The notes: generated from the letters alone by a model not told the origin. DNA of 6,568 bases from Campylobacteraceae bacterium (GCA_027066355.1 JAMONW010000145.1:1-6568); one strand, 5' to 3'; counted from the first letter of the stretch, positions 1-6,004 are shown. Numbers and translations are program-made.

Positions 1-543
1 CAAAAGTTAAGTGGAAGTGAGCTTAACAAAGAGAACTCAATTATGATAAAAACTTATCCAAAAGCTGGTGAAATTGACAACCAAATTGACAACACATTTA
101 GCCTTGCAATTGAAGCAATTGTCTCTCTTAGACGCTGTAAAACTCTTGTAGATATGGGGAATAAAAAAATTGATAAAGCTTACATTAAGTTTACAAAAGA
201 GGTTGACAAAGAGCTTCTAAAGCCTTATATATGCAAGTTAGCCAAGGTTGACGAGATTGACTTTGTTGAGAGTAAACCTCAAAATAGTGTAGTTGATGTA
301 AGTGATAATATAGAGAGCTACATCTCAACAGATGATATAGATTTACAACCAATTATTGACAAATTAACAAAACAAAAAGTAAAGCTAGAAAAAGAGATTG
401 CAAAGCTTAGTGGAATGTTAAATAATAAAAACTTTGTGGCAAATGCTCCAGCTGAAGTTGTAGAGCAAAATCAAAAAGCCCTAGATGATGCTAAAGAGAA
501 GCTGGGCAAAGTTGAAAATGAATTAAAATCAATAAGTGCTTAA
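1..543 (+). CDS. valS: Valyl-tRNA synthetase, C-terminal fragment (5' end outside window)
   Basis: This is the last 180 residues of cytoplasmic valyl-tRNA synthetase, which charges tRNA-Val with valine. The frame is open from the first base of the window, so the ATG at 43 is internal. It encodes the Met of ENSIMIKTYPK, which resembles the family's ENSIM-xx-x-YP segment after the anticodon-binding helices. The KTLVDMGNKKIDKAYI part fits the anticodon-binding/linker region. From about window residue 115 to the end the protein is a Lys/Glu-rich heptad-like coiled coil containing KLSGMLNNKNFVANAPAEVV and a final KEKLGKVENELKSI. That is the typical ValRS tRNA-binding arm, whose 'F-x-x-(N/K)AP-x-x-VV' signature is conserved. 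The gene ends with TAA, 11 bp before the CitE-like gene, suggesting cotranscription. The catalytic core (HIGH and KMSKS motifs) lies upstream, outside the window. Confidence 0.95.
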   Translation, partial: QKLSGSELNKENSIMIKTYPKAGEIDNQIDNTFSLAIEAIVSLRRCKTLVDMGNKKIDKAYIKFTKEVDKELLKPYICKLAKVDEIDFVESKPQNSVVDVSDNIESYISTDDIDLQPIIDKLTKQKVKLEKEIAKLSGMLNNKNFVANAPAEVVEQNQKALDDAKEKLGKVENELKSISA

Positions 544-554
544 AATTATAAAGT

Positions 555-1481
555 ATGATTTTTAAAAATTTAGAAGATATTAAAAAGTTATCACTAAAAG
601 AGAAAAAAGAAGCTCTTATGCCTCAACATAGATTTAAGCTTTATAATGGCTTACATCGCTCTAATATGATGCTAAATCCTCTTAATTTAAAGCACTTAAA
701 CAGACTTGACTCCCTAGATGCCGATGCAGTTACACTTAATTTAGAAGATGCGATAGCACCTTCTAAAAAGGAAGAGGCTTTAATTAATATTGCCTACTTT
801 TTAAGCCATTTAAAAAGAACTAAAAGTGAAATTATAATACGCGTAAACCCACTTGATTGTGGTGGTTTAGAAGAGATTGAGTTTTTAAAAGATTTTTGCT
901 TTAATGCAATTAGAATTTCAAAGGTTAAAAGCCAAGAAGAGATAGAAAAAGTTTTAAAAATATTGCCCAAAGAGAAAAAGGTGCATATATCTCTTGAAAG
1001 TAAAGAGGCTTTTAGAGATTTAAGTTTTTGGATGCTTGATAGTAGATTTGAGAGAGCAAATTTAGGAGTTTTAGATTTATTAGCAGATTTAGATTTACCT
1101 CAATCATTGCTAAAGTTAAATAACTCAACAATTGGCTATATTTTGAGTAAATTTTTAATAGATTGCAAAACTATTGGTATTGAACCTGTTTCATTTATGT
1201 ATCAAGATTATAAAAATATTGATGAATTTAGAGAATTTTGCTTGTGGGAGAAGAGTTTGGGCTTTAAATCAAAAGCGTGTATGGGACCAGCACAAGTTAA
1301 AATTGCAAATGAGATTTTTGCTCCAAATATAGATGAAATAGATAGAGCAAAAGAGATTATCGAAGCCTTTGAAGCTAACTCTAAAGAGGGTATAAATGGC
1401 TTTATGCACCAAGAGTATGGTTTTATAGATGAGCCTATCTATAAAGATGCACAAAATGTGCTAAATAGTGCTAAAATCTAA
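555..1481 (+). CDS. CitE-like HpcH/HpaI aldolase/citrate lyase family protein
   Basis: This 308-aa protein belongs to the HpcH/HpaI aldolase family, CitE branch: TIM-barrel, Mg-dependent enzymes that cleave or form C-C bonds on acyl-CoA or acyl-ACP substrates. Visible signatures are LEDAIAPSKKEEA (about residues 63-75, the CitE 'DLEDAV-P-K' motif), IRVNPLD (95-101, phosphate/CoA-binding Arg96), SLESKEAF (146-153) with likely Mg ligand Glu148, LGVLDLLADL (170-179) with likely Mg ligand Asp174, and KACMGPAQV (240-248), equivalent to the family's K-x-x-I-H-P-x-Q. The last ~50 residues form the usual C-terminal lid helix. No citD, citF or citC is visible nearby, so a true citrate lyase beta-subunit role is not supported; a stand-alone malyl-CoA or citramalyl-CoA lyase-like activity is possible, but the substrate is unknown. 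The start ATG has only a weak AAAG upstream. It lies 11 bp after valS, so it may depend on readthrough from valS. Confidence 0.85.
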   Translation: MIFKNLEDIKKLSLKEKKEALMPQHRFKLYNGLHRSNMMLNPLNLKHLNRLDSLDADAVTLNLEDAIAPSKKEEALINIAYFLSHLKRTKSEIIIRVNPLDCGGLEEIEFLKDFCFNAIRISKVKSQEEIEKVLKILPKEKKVHISLESKEAFRDLSFWMLDSRFERANLGVLDLLADLDLPQSLLKLNNSTIGYILSKFLIDCKTIGIEPVSFMYQDYKNIDEFREFCLWEKSLGFKSKACMGPAQVKIANEIFAPNIDEIDRAKEIIEAFEANSKEGINGFMHQEYGFIDEPIYKDAQNVLNSAKI

Positions 1482-1638
1482 CAATTACTCTATTATTAAT
1501 GCTACTGTTTTGATAATAAGACTTTACACTATTTGAACTATTTTGAGATTTATTTTTTTTGATATATAGTGCTAAATCTTTTATTGTTTTGCATCCATCA
1601 GCAATAGCCATTTGAAGCAAATTTGTTTTTGTGTTCAT
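1471..1638 (-). CDS. Small hypothetical protein, 55 aa, possible helix-turn-helix-like N-terminus
   Basis: An open frame of 55 codons plus TAG starts at ATG 1638-1636. It is preceded by a clear Shine-Dalgarno (AGGG at 1649-1646, 7-nt spacing). The N-terminal half, MNTKTNLLQMAIADGCKT followed by IKDLALYIKKN, is amphipathic and resembles the first two helices of a winged-helix or HTH fold (LLxMAIxDGCxTIxDLAxYI). The C-terminal half is low-complexity, rich in Ser, Asn, Gln and Lys, and contains a short tandem duplication (SQNSSNS). Its 3' end overlaps the CitE-like gene's end by 11 bp, convergently. It fills a gap that otherwise has no gene. I do not recognise a family and assign no function. 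It could be a real small DNA-binding protein, a decayed remnant of a longer regulator, or chance; the RBS and sensible N-terminus favour a real gene. Confidence 0.5.
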   Translation of the reverse strand: MNTKTNLLQMAIADGCKTIKDLALYIKKNKSQNSSNSVKSYYQNSSINNRVIVRF

Positions 1639-1645
1639 AATATGT

Positions 1646-1649
1646 CCCT
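1646..1649 (-). promoter_or_regulatory. Ribosome binding site for the 55-aa gene
   Basis: AGGG, read on the - strand, stands 7 nt before the ATG at 1638. It is the main signal that decides this start and supports the small frame being translated. No -10/-35 pair upstream is convincing in this very AT-rich stretch, so I cannot place a promoter. Confidence 0.5.
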
Positions 1650-1745
1650 ATATATTTTTTAAAATTATTCCATATATTGGCTTCGAAATATCTTAAATAT
1701 GTAAAAAATGTTATATTTTAAGTTTATTTCATAATATGGGACTCT

Positions 1746-2639
1746 TTATTTTATTTTTTGGTAGTTTAAATCTTTGATGGATTTTAAACTATTGATTTTA
1801 TGGTTATAAATTAGTTTTAAAAAAATGTCAACACCTTTTGGCTCATTTTTATTACCATGAACTAAAATAATTGAGCCATTTTTTGGCATTTGCCCTTTTG
1901 CCAACCATGCATTTGAGCCTATTGTGATTAATCCTAGTTCTTTAACTTTTTTAGCTACTTTTTTATTTGACACAAGCCCTGGAAATCTAAAAAAAACAGA
2001 TGGCACAACTCCATTTTTTAATAGATATTTCTCTAGCTCTAATATATCACTTTGCATATTTTCCTCTTTTGATAAAACAAAATTCTCTTTTAAAGGAAGT
2101 TTTGGATGATAAATATGCTTAGCAGTGTGGTTACCCCATGTTATATCAAGTTTGCCCTCTTTTTGCCAAGTTTTAAGTTGAATAAACTCTTGGCGATGCT
2201 TTAAAATCCACCTTTTTGTAATAAACAGAGTTACTGGAACTGGATTTTTAAAGTTTTTTATCAAACTCTCATAAAGTCTTCTCTCAAAACCTTTTTTAGA
2301 AGATGGGCAGAGATCTGTAGTTAAAAATATACCATTTTTAGGTGTTGTTATGCCATCATTTTGCAAAGGGTGTTTTGGGTTATTAAAATCCCTTAATATT
2401 GTATAATTATTTGGAGTAGTTGGGCATTTAATTTGTGTAGTTTTATTTATATTTACTATATAAGTTTTAATTCTATCTGGATTTACTACTAAATAGTATA
2501 ATTTATTGTTTATATCAAAGCTTCTAATTGCATAGTAGAGGTTTGAGTTTAGCTCTACACAAGCTTTAATTGGCTTATAGTTTGTAATATTTGCATAGAT
2601 TGCTGTGCAAAATATAAGAATAGTTATAAATATTTTCAT
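1746..2639 (-). CDS. Exported polysaccharide deacetylase (NodB homology domain)
   Basis: This 297-aa protein has a Sec-type signal peptide (residues 1 to about 16, MKIFITILIFCTAIYA) and is probably periplasmic. Residues ~17-100 are an unassigned N-terminal region with Cys27 and Cys72. Residues ~103-262 carry NodB-type deacetylase motifs: motif 1 as TTDLCPS (107-113) with catalytic-base Asp109; motif 2 as NHTAKH (His171, His175, metal ligands), followed by HP; motif 3 as FRFPG (Arg218, Pro220); motif 4 as SNAW (Trp245); and motif 5 as ILVHGN (His261). Such enzymes remove N- or O-acetyl groups from peptidoglycan or other glycans. The usual second Asp of motif 1 (T-F-D-D-G) is Leu110, so metal binding may rest on two His plus another residue, or activity may be altered. 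The ATG overlaps the reductase stop in an ATGA, indicating translational coupling. The substrate cannot be told from sequence. Confidence 0.82.
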   Translation of the reverse strand: MKIFITILIFCTAIYANITNYKPIKACVELNSNLYYAIRSFDINNKLYYLVVNPDRIKTYIVNINKTTQIKCPTTPNNYTILRDFNNPKHPLQNDGITTPKNGIFLTTDLCPSSKKGFERRLYESLIKNFKNPVPVTLFITKRWILKHRQEFIQLKTWQKEGKLDITWGNHTAKHIYHPKLPLKENFVLSKEENMQSDILELEKYLLKNGVVPSVFFRFPGLVSNKKVAKKVKELGLITIGSNAWLAKGQMPKNGSIILVHGNKNEPKGVDIFLKLIYNHKINSLKSIKDLNYQKIK

Positions 2640-4207
2640 CTCTCATCCCAAGCTTTATGTGCTAAATTATTTACAATTTTATGTAACTCTTCTTGAGTTG
2701 GCACTATATCATTATTTAAAAGTGCCTTTGTAATTTGTTCATTTGAAGTAGCGCTATTTAAAAGTAGTTGCTCTATTTCTAAATTCGCTTTACCAACTAT
2801 TTTAAGCAAGAAAAAAAGTTGCAAAGTTTCAACTTCATACTTTAGCAAATATGCACTTAAATCTCTAAAATCACTATAATTACTTGCTAAAAATAACTCT
2901 CTAAAGGCTCTAAAAAGTGTGCTAATCTCTCTTAAAGGCACTGCAAAATAGAGCAACCTTGCAGGAGTTGGCTTTGGCAATTCGGTAGCTCCAAAATAGA
3001 CTCTAAGTGCTTTTTCTGTTTTGCTATATAAATTGCTTCTAAGCCCAACTAAGCCAATATCGCTAAGTAGATGGTGTCCACACCCCTTTAAACAACCACT
3101 AAAGCCAACATTTATTCCAACCTTTACAAACTCCTCTAGCTCTAGGGGGTTAATATCTTTTTTTATATCCCAAAGTGAGAGTGGGCAGTAGCGACTTCCA
3201 GCACAAGCTAAAATTGTGGCATTTTCTATAGTGTTGGGCTTAGTTTTTAAGCCAATAAGGTGCAGTTTTTGATCAGCCCCTACTCTTATTTGATGCTCTT
3301 TTAATAACTCTTCTAAAGTGCTTAAATCAAGCTCTCCATAGTTTAAATTCAAAGCTTTTGCAAAGGTGCCATCTTTTAGTTGTGTGATACTTTTGTATTT
3401 AGAAGTTTGCATTAAAAGAGTGCCACTATTTTCTAATTTTTTAGCAAAATTTTTTTGAACCTCATCTCTAAATTTTTCAATTCCAATCTCTTCAAGCAGA
3501 TAAAAAAGCCTAGTTTTAGAGCGACTTCCCCTAAGCCCAAGCTCTTTAAAAGCTAAAACTACTGCTCTAAAAAGCTTAGGCGCATCACTAGGAGGCACAA
3601 AAATATTGGCATCTTTGGCAACTTGATTATTTTTGCCACCAAGATATATATTAAAACCATACTCACTACCACTTTTAGCTAAGGCAAAGAGCAAATCACT
3701 CCCCCAAGGGTTTATAATAGGCTCAACTCTACCAATAATTGTGGTATTAAATTTGCGTGGAATTGTTCCAAAAAACTCTTTTTTATCTAAAAACTCCTCT
3801 CTAATTTGTGCAATTATAGGATCGCACTCAATTTTGGAGTCTTCTACCAAGCCATCATAAACATCAGTTACAATATTTCTAATATTATCTGTTAAATTTT
3901 GATGTGTGCTAAGCCCAAGCTCTTTTACTTTATAGTAAATTTTTAATATATCACTTGGCAAAATATTATGAAGCTCTAGCCCAGCTCGTGTTGTAGCAAT
4001 AAGCTTTAAGTTAAACTCTTTTGCAATATTAATAAGCCCTATTAATCTAGCTTTTTCAATAACTCCACCATCAAGCCTAACTCTAAGCATAAATTTTTGG
4101 GGAGTCAACTTAATATTATAGATTCCATAATTTTTAAGATAAAACCTATCAGCCTCACTTAAATTACTATAATCAACATTTTCAATATCAAACTCAATTG
4201 GAGCCAA
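2636..4207 (-). CDS. Siroheme/4Fe-4S nitrite/sulfite reductase (NirA/CysI-like)
   Basis: This 523-aa (from TTG) cytoplasmic reductase carries out six-electron reduction of nitrite to ammonium, or sulfite to sulfide, with siroheme coupled to a 4Fe-4S cluster. It shows the doubled family layout: ferredoxin-like half ~30-95, siroheme domain ~100-270, second half-domain ~280-325, and second siroheme domain ~328-470. Cluster ligands are C335-x5-C341 (CAGSRYC) and C372-x3-C376 (GCLKGC). Anion-site residues appear as Arg74 (TTRAG), Arg110 (NIRN) and PRKFN with Lys152 and Asn154; the Asn matches plant nitrite reductase (K-x-N), whereas E. coli sulfite reductase has K-x-K. No flavin domain is present, so ferredoxin is a likely donor. 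The only standard start is TTG at 4207, but the frame is open to 4255 and the best RBS points to ATA at 4246, giving 536 aa. The neighbouring deacetylase overlaps it by 4 bp. Confidence 0.9.
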   Translation of the reverse strand: MAPIEFDIENVDYSNLSEADRFYLKNYGIYNIKLTPQKFMLRVRLDGGVIEKARLIGLINIAKEFNLKLIATTRAGLELHNILPSDILKIYYKVKELGLSTHQNLTDNIRNIVTDVYDGLVEDSKIECDPIIAQIREEFLDKKEFFGTIPRKFNTTIIGRVEPIINPWGSDLLFALAKSGSEYGFNIYLGGKNNQVAKDANIFVPPSDAPKLFRAVVLAFKELGLRGSRSKTRLFYLLEEIGIEKFRDEVQKNFAKKLENSGTLLMQTSKYKSITQLKDGTFAKALNLNYGELDLSTLEELLKEHQIRVGADQKLHLIGLKTKPNTIENATILACAGSRYCPLSLWDIKKDINPLELEEFVKVGINVGFSGCLKGCGHHLLSDIGLVGLRSNLYSKTEKALRVYFGATELPKPTPARLLYFAVPLREISTLFRAFRELFLASNYSDFRDLSAYLLKYEVETLQLFFLLKIVGKANLEIEQLLLNSATSNEQITKALLNNDIVPTQEELHKIVNNLAHKAWDER

Positions 4208-4252
4208 CTCTTTTTTAAGGCGCTCTATCTTATTTAGCTTTTGTATAGTATA

Positions 4253-4257
4253 TCCTT
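4253..4257 (-). promoter_or_regulatory. Ribosome binding site of the reductase, facing an ATA codon
   Basis: AAGGA on the - strand lies 6 nt before ATA (4246-4244), the normal distance for a start. From that ATA the frame reads I/M-QKLNKIERLKKELAP and joins the reductase without a stop. In contrast, TTG at 4207 is directly preceded by GAG with no spacing. There is no ATG, GTG or CTG in any frame between 4208 and 4258 on this strand. Confidence 0.5.
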
Positions 4258-4297
4258 AATTTATAAATATAATAGTTATATTAAAAGCAAAATATAT

Positions 4298-4303
4298 ATT
4301 ATA
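4298..4303 (-). promoter_or_regulatory. Candidate -10 box for the reductase-deacetylase pair
   Basis: A perfect TATAAT on the - strand lies about 40 nt upstream of the reductase RBS, inside the 110-bp gap that separates the reductase from arsC. No good -35 is seen, which is common in Campylobacterota. The surroundings are so AT-rich that chance is a real possibility. Confidence 0.3.
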
Positions 4304-4317
4304 TAATACTTAATTTT

Positions 4318-4725
4318 TTAACTATTTTTATTTAAAATCTCTTTAACTTTTGGTAAAAGCTCTTTTTTTATCTCTTTGTAAGTTACTTCAAAGGCACTAA
4401 AATCTTTGCCATCTGGGTCTTCAAAGCCAATATGGACTTGCTTAGCCTTACTTGGAAAAATTGGACACTGCTCTTTTGCATTGTCGCATACAGTTATTAT
4501 TAAATCAAAGTTAATATCTAGCACCTCATCAAAACCTTTAGAGTAGTAGCTATCGCTCCAAGCCCCATTTAACTCTAAAACTCTTTTTGCATTTGGATTT
4601 ACTTTGCCACTTGGTTTTGCCCCACAACTGTATGCTTTTATGCCATTTAACTCTTTGTTTATAAGTGCTTCTGCAATAATACTTCTGCAACTATTGCCTG
4701 TGCAAACAATTAAAACTTTTTTCAC
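4318..4725 (-). CDS. arsC: Arsenate reductase, thioredoxin-coupled (low-MW phosphatase fold)
   Basis: This 135-aa protein reduces arsenate to arsenite in the cytoplasm. It has the P-loop C-x5-R of the low-molecular-weight tyrosine phosphatase fold (Cys8-TGNSC-Arg14) at the end of the first strand. It also has the redox pair Cys80 and Cys87 (VCDNAKEQC, C-x6-C), which passes the disulfide to the surface for thioredoxin. The EDPDGKD segment holds Asp103, the likely general acid. These match the three-Cys S. aureus pI258 ArsC type (Cys10, Cys82, Cys89, Asp105), not the glutaredoxin-coupled E. coli type. The start is GTG at 4725, with AAGGG upstream at good spacing (AAAAAGGGATATT-GTG). No arsenite exporter (arsB/acr3) or arsR is in the window, so detoxification would need one elsewhere. 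It stands 44 bp after the GNAT gene and has a candidate promoter of its own. Confidence 0.93.
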   Translation of the reverse strand: MKKVLIVCTGNSCRSIIAEALINKELNGIKAYSCGAKPSGKVNPNAKRVLELNGAWSDSYYSKGFDEVLDINFDLIITVCDNAKEQCPIFPSKAKQVHIGFEDPDGKDFSAFEVTYKEIKKELLPKVKEILNKNS

Positions 4726-4745
4726 AATATCCCTTTTTAGTTATA

Positions 4746-4754
4746 ATTGTATCA
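4746..4754 (-). promoter_or_regulatory. arsC: Candidate extended -10 promoter of arsC
   Basis: On the - strand this reads TGATACAAT: a TG extension, one base, then TACAAT (5 of 6 to TATAAT). Initiation about 7 nt downstream would give a leader of roughly 14 nt that still contains the AAGGG of arsC. The -35 position (ATTAAA) is poor, as expected for an extended -10 promoter. Confidence 0.4.
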
Positions 4755-4769
4755 AAATAGCTTTATCTT

Positions 4770-5321
4770 TTAATTTCTAATTTTAGTTACAAGCTCCCAA
4801 TATTTATTGTTGTTATACTCAAATTCGCTTAAAATATCTAGCCCTAATTTTTTGTGGTGGGCGTTAAAAGAGCGAGGATTTATTTTATTTACAAATGTTA
4901 TTAAAATATCAAATCTATTTGTCATATTTTTCTTAGCAAAGTTAAAAATTTCTGGTAAAAGCTTTGTGCCTCTATAGGCTTTATCTATGCAAATTGGTCC
5001 ATATTGATAACTATTTTTAGATGTTATATCTATGCCTCTATAGCTTTTGCAATCTAAATTTTTTGCCATAAATGCAAACATTGCCCATCTGCTCCAAAAC
5101 TCCCAACTTGCACTCATAACATAAGCTACTACTTTGCCACTATCTACTGCAATAAATAAGCCCTTCTCTTGCTCAATTAAATCTTTTAACTCATCTTTTG
5201 TAAAAGGTGTTGTTACGAAACCATCTTTTTTATCCTCTTCTTTAATGGTATCAACTTGATACTTTGCATGTAAATTTAAAGTTGAGTCAATATCCTCTAA
5301 TGTTGCTACTTTTAACTGCAT
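4770..5321 (-). CDS. GNAT-family N-acetyltransferase
   Basis: This 183-aa protein has the Gcn5-related acetyltransferase layout and would transfer acetyl from acetyl-CoA to an unknown amine. It begins MQLKVATLEDIDSTLNLHAK, the usual 'R/K-x-A-x-x-x-D' strand-helix start of the fold. Strand-turn LFIAVDSGKVVAYVM (55-69) is the beta2-beta3 hairpin. YGPICIDKAYRGTKLLPEIF (107-126) is motif A; its acetyl-CoA pyrophosphate loop is the shortened AYRGTKL rather than a full R/Q-x-x-G-x-G/A. Motif B is NKINPRSFNAHHKKLG (145-160), the 'N-x-x-S-x-x-x-H-x-K-x-G' region typical of these enzymes. AAAGGA stands 5 nt before the ATG. It lies 29 bp after the PPOX gene on the same strand and probably shares its promoter; GNAT and PPOX genes often occur beside MocR-type regulators. 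The substrate cannot be inferred. Confidence 0.82.
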   Translation of the reverse strand: MQLKVATLEDIDSTLNLHAKYQVDTIKEEDKKDGFVTTPFTKDELKDLIEQEKGLFIAVDSGKVVAYVMSASWEFWSRWAMFAFMAKNLDCKSYRGIDITSKNSYQYGPICIDKAYRGTKLLPEIFNFAKKNMTNRFDILITFVNKINPRSFNAHHKKLGLDILSEFEYNNNKYWELVTKIRN

Positions 5322-5330
5322 ATTAATCCT

Positions 5331-5364
5331 TTATTTTTAACTTTTAATTGTTAATTGTTAATTT
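5331..5364. repeat. 34-bp AT-rich direct repeat, copy A
   Basis: It begins ATTTTTAACTTTT (after two bases) and ends in three TTAATT-type heptads. It matches copy B at 5971-6004 at 29 of 34 positions without a gap, in the same orientation and exactly 640 bp away. It overlaps the PPOX stop codon and encodes that protein's last residues (INN). Confidence 0.6.
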
Positions 5365-5956
5365 CTCTAAATTCTCTCATTTTGTCAATTGTTTGTAAAT
5401 CTAATTTACTTCCTCTTTTTTGTAAACTGTTTACAATCATTGTAAATCTTTCATTTGGTAAGTGTTGTCCTAGCTTGGCTTTGGCTCTAATTTTATATGG
5501 TGTTATTTTGACAATTGCTGTTTTTGAAATTGAATTAGTGTAAATTTTATCTGTTAAGTTTTTGTAATTTCCCTCTGGTTGCAATTTTTGCATTAGGGCA
5601 TTTAAAACTTTTGCTTTTAACTCTGAATTTTTTACAACTTCTGCAACCCCATCAATTGATACACTCTCAAAAAAGTGAGTTGCAGGACATGCTAAACCAC
5701 TATTGCTACTAAAGTATGATGCAATTATAGAGTATGGCTTAACCACACTAAAAGATACATTCTTATTTATATCTAAAAATCTCATCTTTTTACCAAATTG
5801 TGAGCCATGAAAATAGATACAACTATCAATTCTAACAAAATTTAGTGGCACAGAGTATGGCACAACACCTTTAGATAGAGCTAAAGTCCCATACTCTGCA
5901 CTATCTAAAATATCATAAATTTTCTCTATATCTTTAATTTCAAAAATATCTTTCAT
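5351..5956 (-). CDS. Pyridoxamine 5'-phosphate oxidase-like / NimA-like FMN-binding protein
   Basis: This 201-aa protein has the FMN-binding split-barrel fold of the PPOX superfamily, NimA-like group. Numbered from the ATG at 5956, motifs are YGTLAL (22-27), VVPYSVPLNF (31-40), IYFHGSQFGKKMRFL (47-61, flavin phosphate-contacting HG-x-x-x-GKK) and the ESVSIDGVAEVV strand (97-108). A C-terminal KLGQHLPNER plus ~30 helical residues is typical of this group. Such flavoproteins reduce small molecules or bind flavin/F420/heme; true PdxH activity is not implied, and nitroimidazole reduction as in NimA is only a family analogy. I chose 5956 rather than the in-frame ATG at 5974 because AAGGAG lies 4 nt before 5956, within the longer version's coding sequence, and the extra MKKRSF has no usable RBS. 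It is divergent from the MocR-type regulator, its likely controller. Confidence 0.85.
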   Translation of the reverse strand: MKDIFEIKDIEKIYDILDSAEYGTLALSKGVVPYSVPLNFVRIDSCIYFHGSQFGKKMRFLDINKNVSFSVVKPYSIIASYFSSNSGLACPATHFFESVSIDGVAEVVKNSELKAKVLNALMQKLQPEGNYKNLTDKIYTNSISKTAIVKITPYKIRAKAKLGQHLPNERFTMIVNSLQKRGSKLDLQTIDKMREFREINN

Positions 5957-5960
5957 AAAA

Positions 5961-5966
5961 CTCCTT
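5961..5966 (-). promoter_or_regulatory. Strong RBS deciding the PPOX start
   Basis: AAGGAG on the - strand, 4 nt before ATG 5956. The alternative ATG at 5974 lies upstream of this site and is preceded only by AGTTAAAA. Confidence 0.6.
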
Positions 5967-5970
5967 TTCT

Positions 5971-6004
5971 TCATTTTTAACTTTTCACTCTTAATTTTTA
6001 ATTT
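5971..6004. repeat. 34-bp AT-rich direct repeat, copy B
   Basis: This is the partner of 5331-5364 (29/34 identical, ungapped, same orientation). It lies in the 5' leader of the PPOX gene, between the promoter and the ribosome binding site. Together the two copies bracket the whole PPOX coding sequence. Confidence 0.6.

Noticed and set aside
1269..1454. Open frame of 61 codons on the - strand inside the CitE-like gene
   Set aside because: It lies wholly antisense to a well-supported enzyme and has no recognisable protein pattern.
1528..1560. T-run TTTATTTTTTTT as a terminator for the valS-CitE transcript
   Set aside because: No stem precedes the T-run; the sequence before it is a direct repeat (ACTATTTGA-ACTATTTTGA), not an inverted one, and it lies in the small - strand gene.
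1702..1722. TAAAAT-ATAAC-ATTTTTTA (- strand) as terminator of the deacetylase gene
   Set aside because: The stem is only about 5-6 A/T pairs and would be too weak; such matches are expected by chance here.
1924..2109. Open frame of 61 codons on the + strand inside the deacetylase gene
   Set aside because: Antisense to conserved NodB motifs; Ser/Phe-rich composition is typical of a shadow frame.
3633..3860. Open frame of 75 codons on the + strand inside the reductase gene
   Set aside because: Antisense to the conserved siroheme domain, with no RBS or family likeness.
5339..5364. TTAATTG/TTAATTG/TTAATTT heptads as a CRISPR or iteron array
   Set aside because: The units are adjacent without spacers and too few for an array; they belong to the 34-bp direct repeat.
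5355..5543. Open frame of 62 codons on the + strand inside the PPOX gene
   Set aside because: Its hydrophobic look comes from the antisense of Lys/Asn codons; no supporting start signal.
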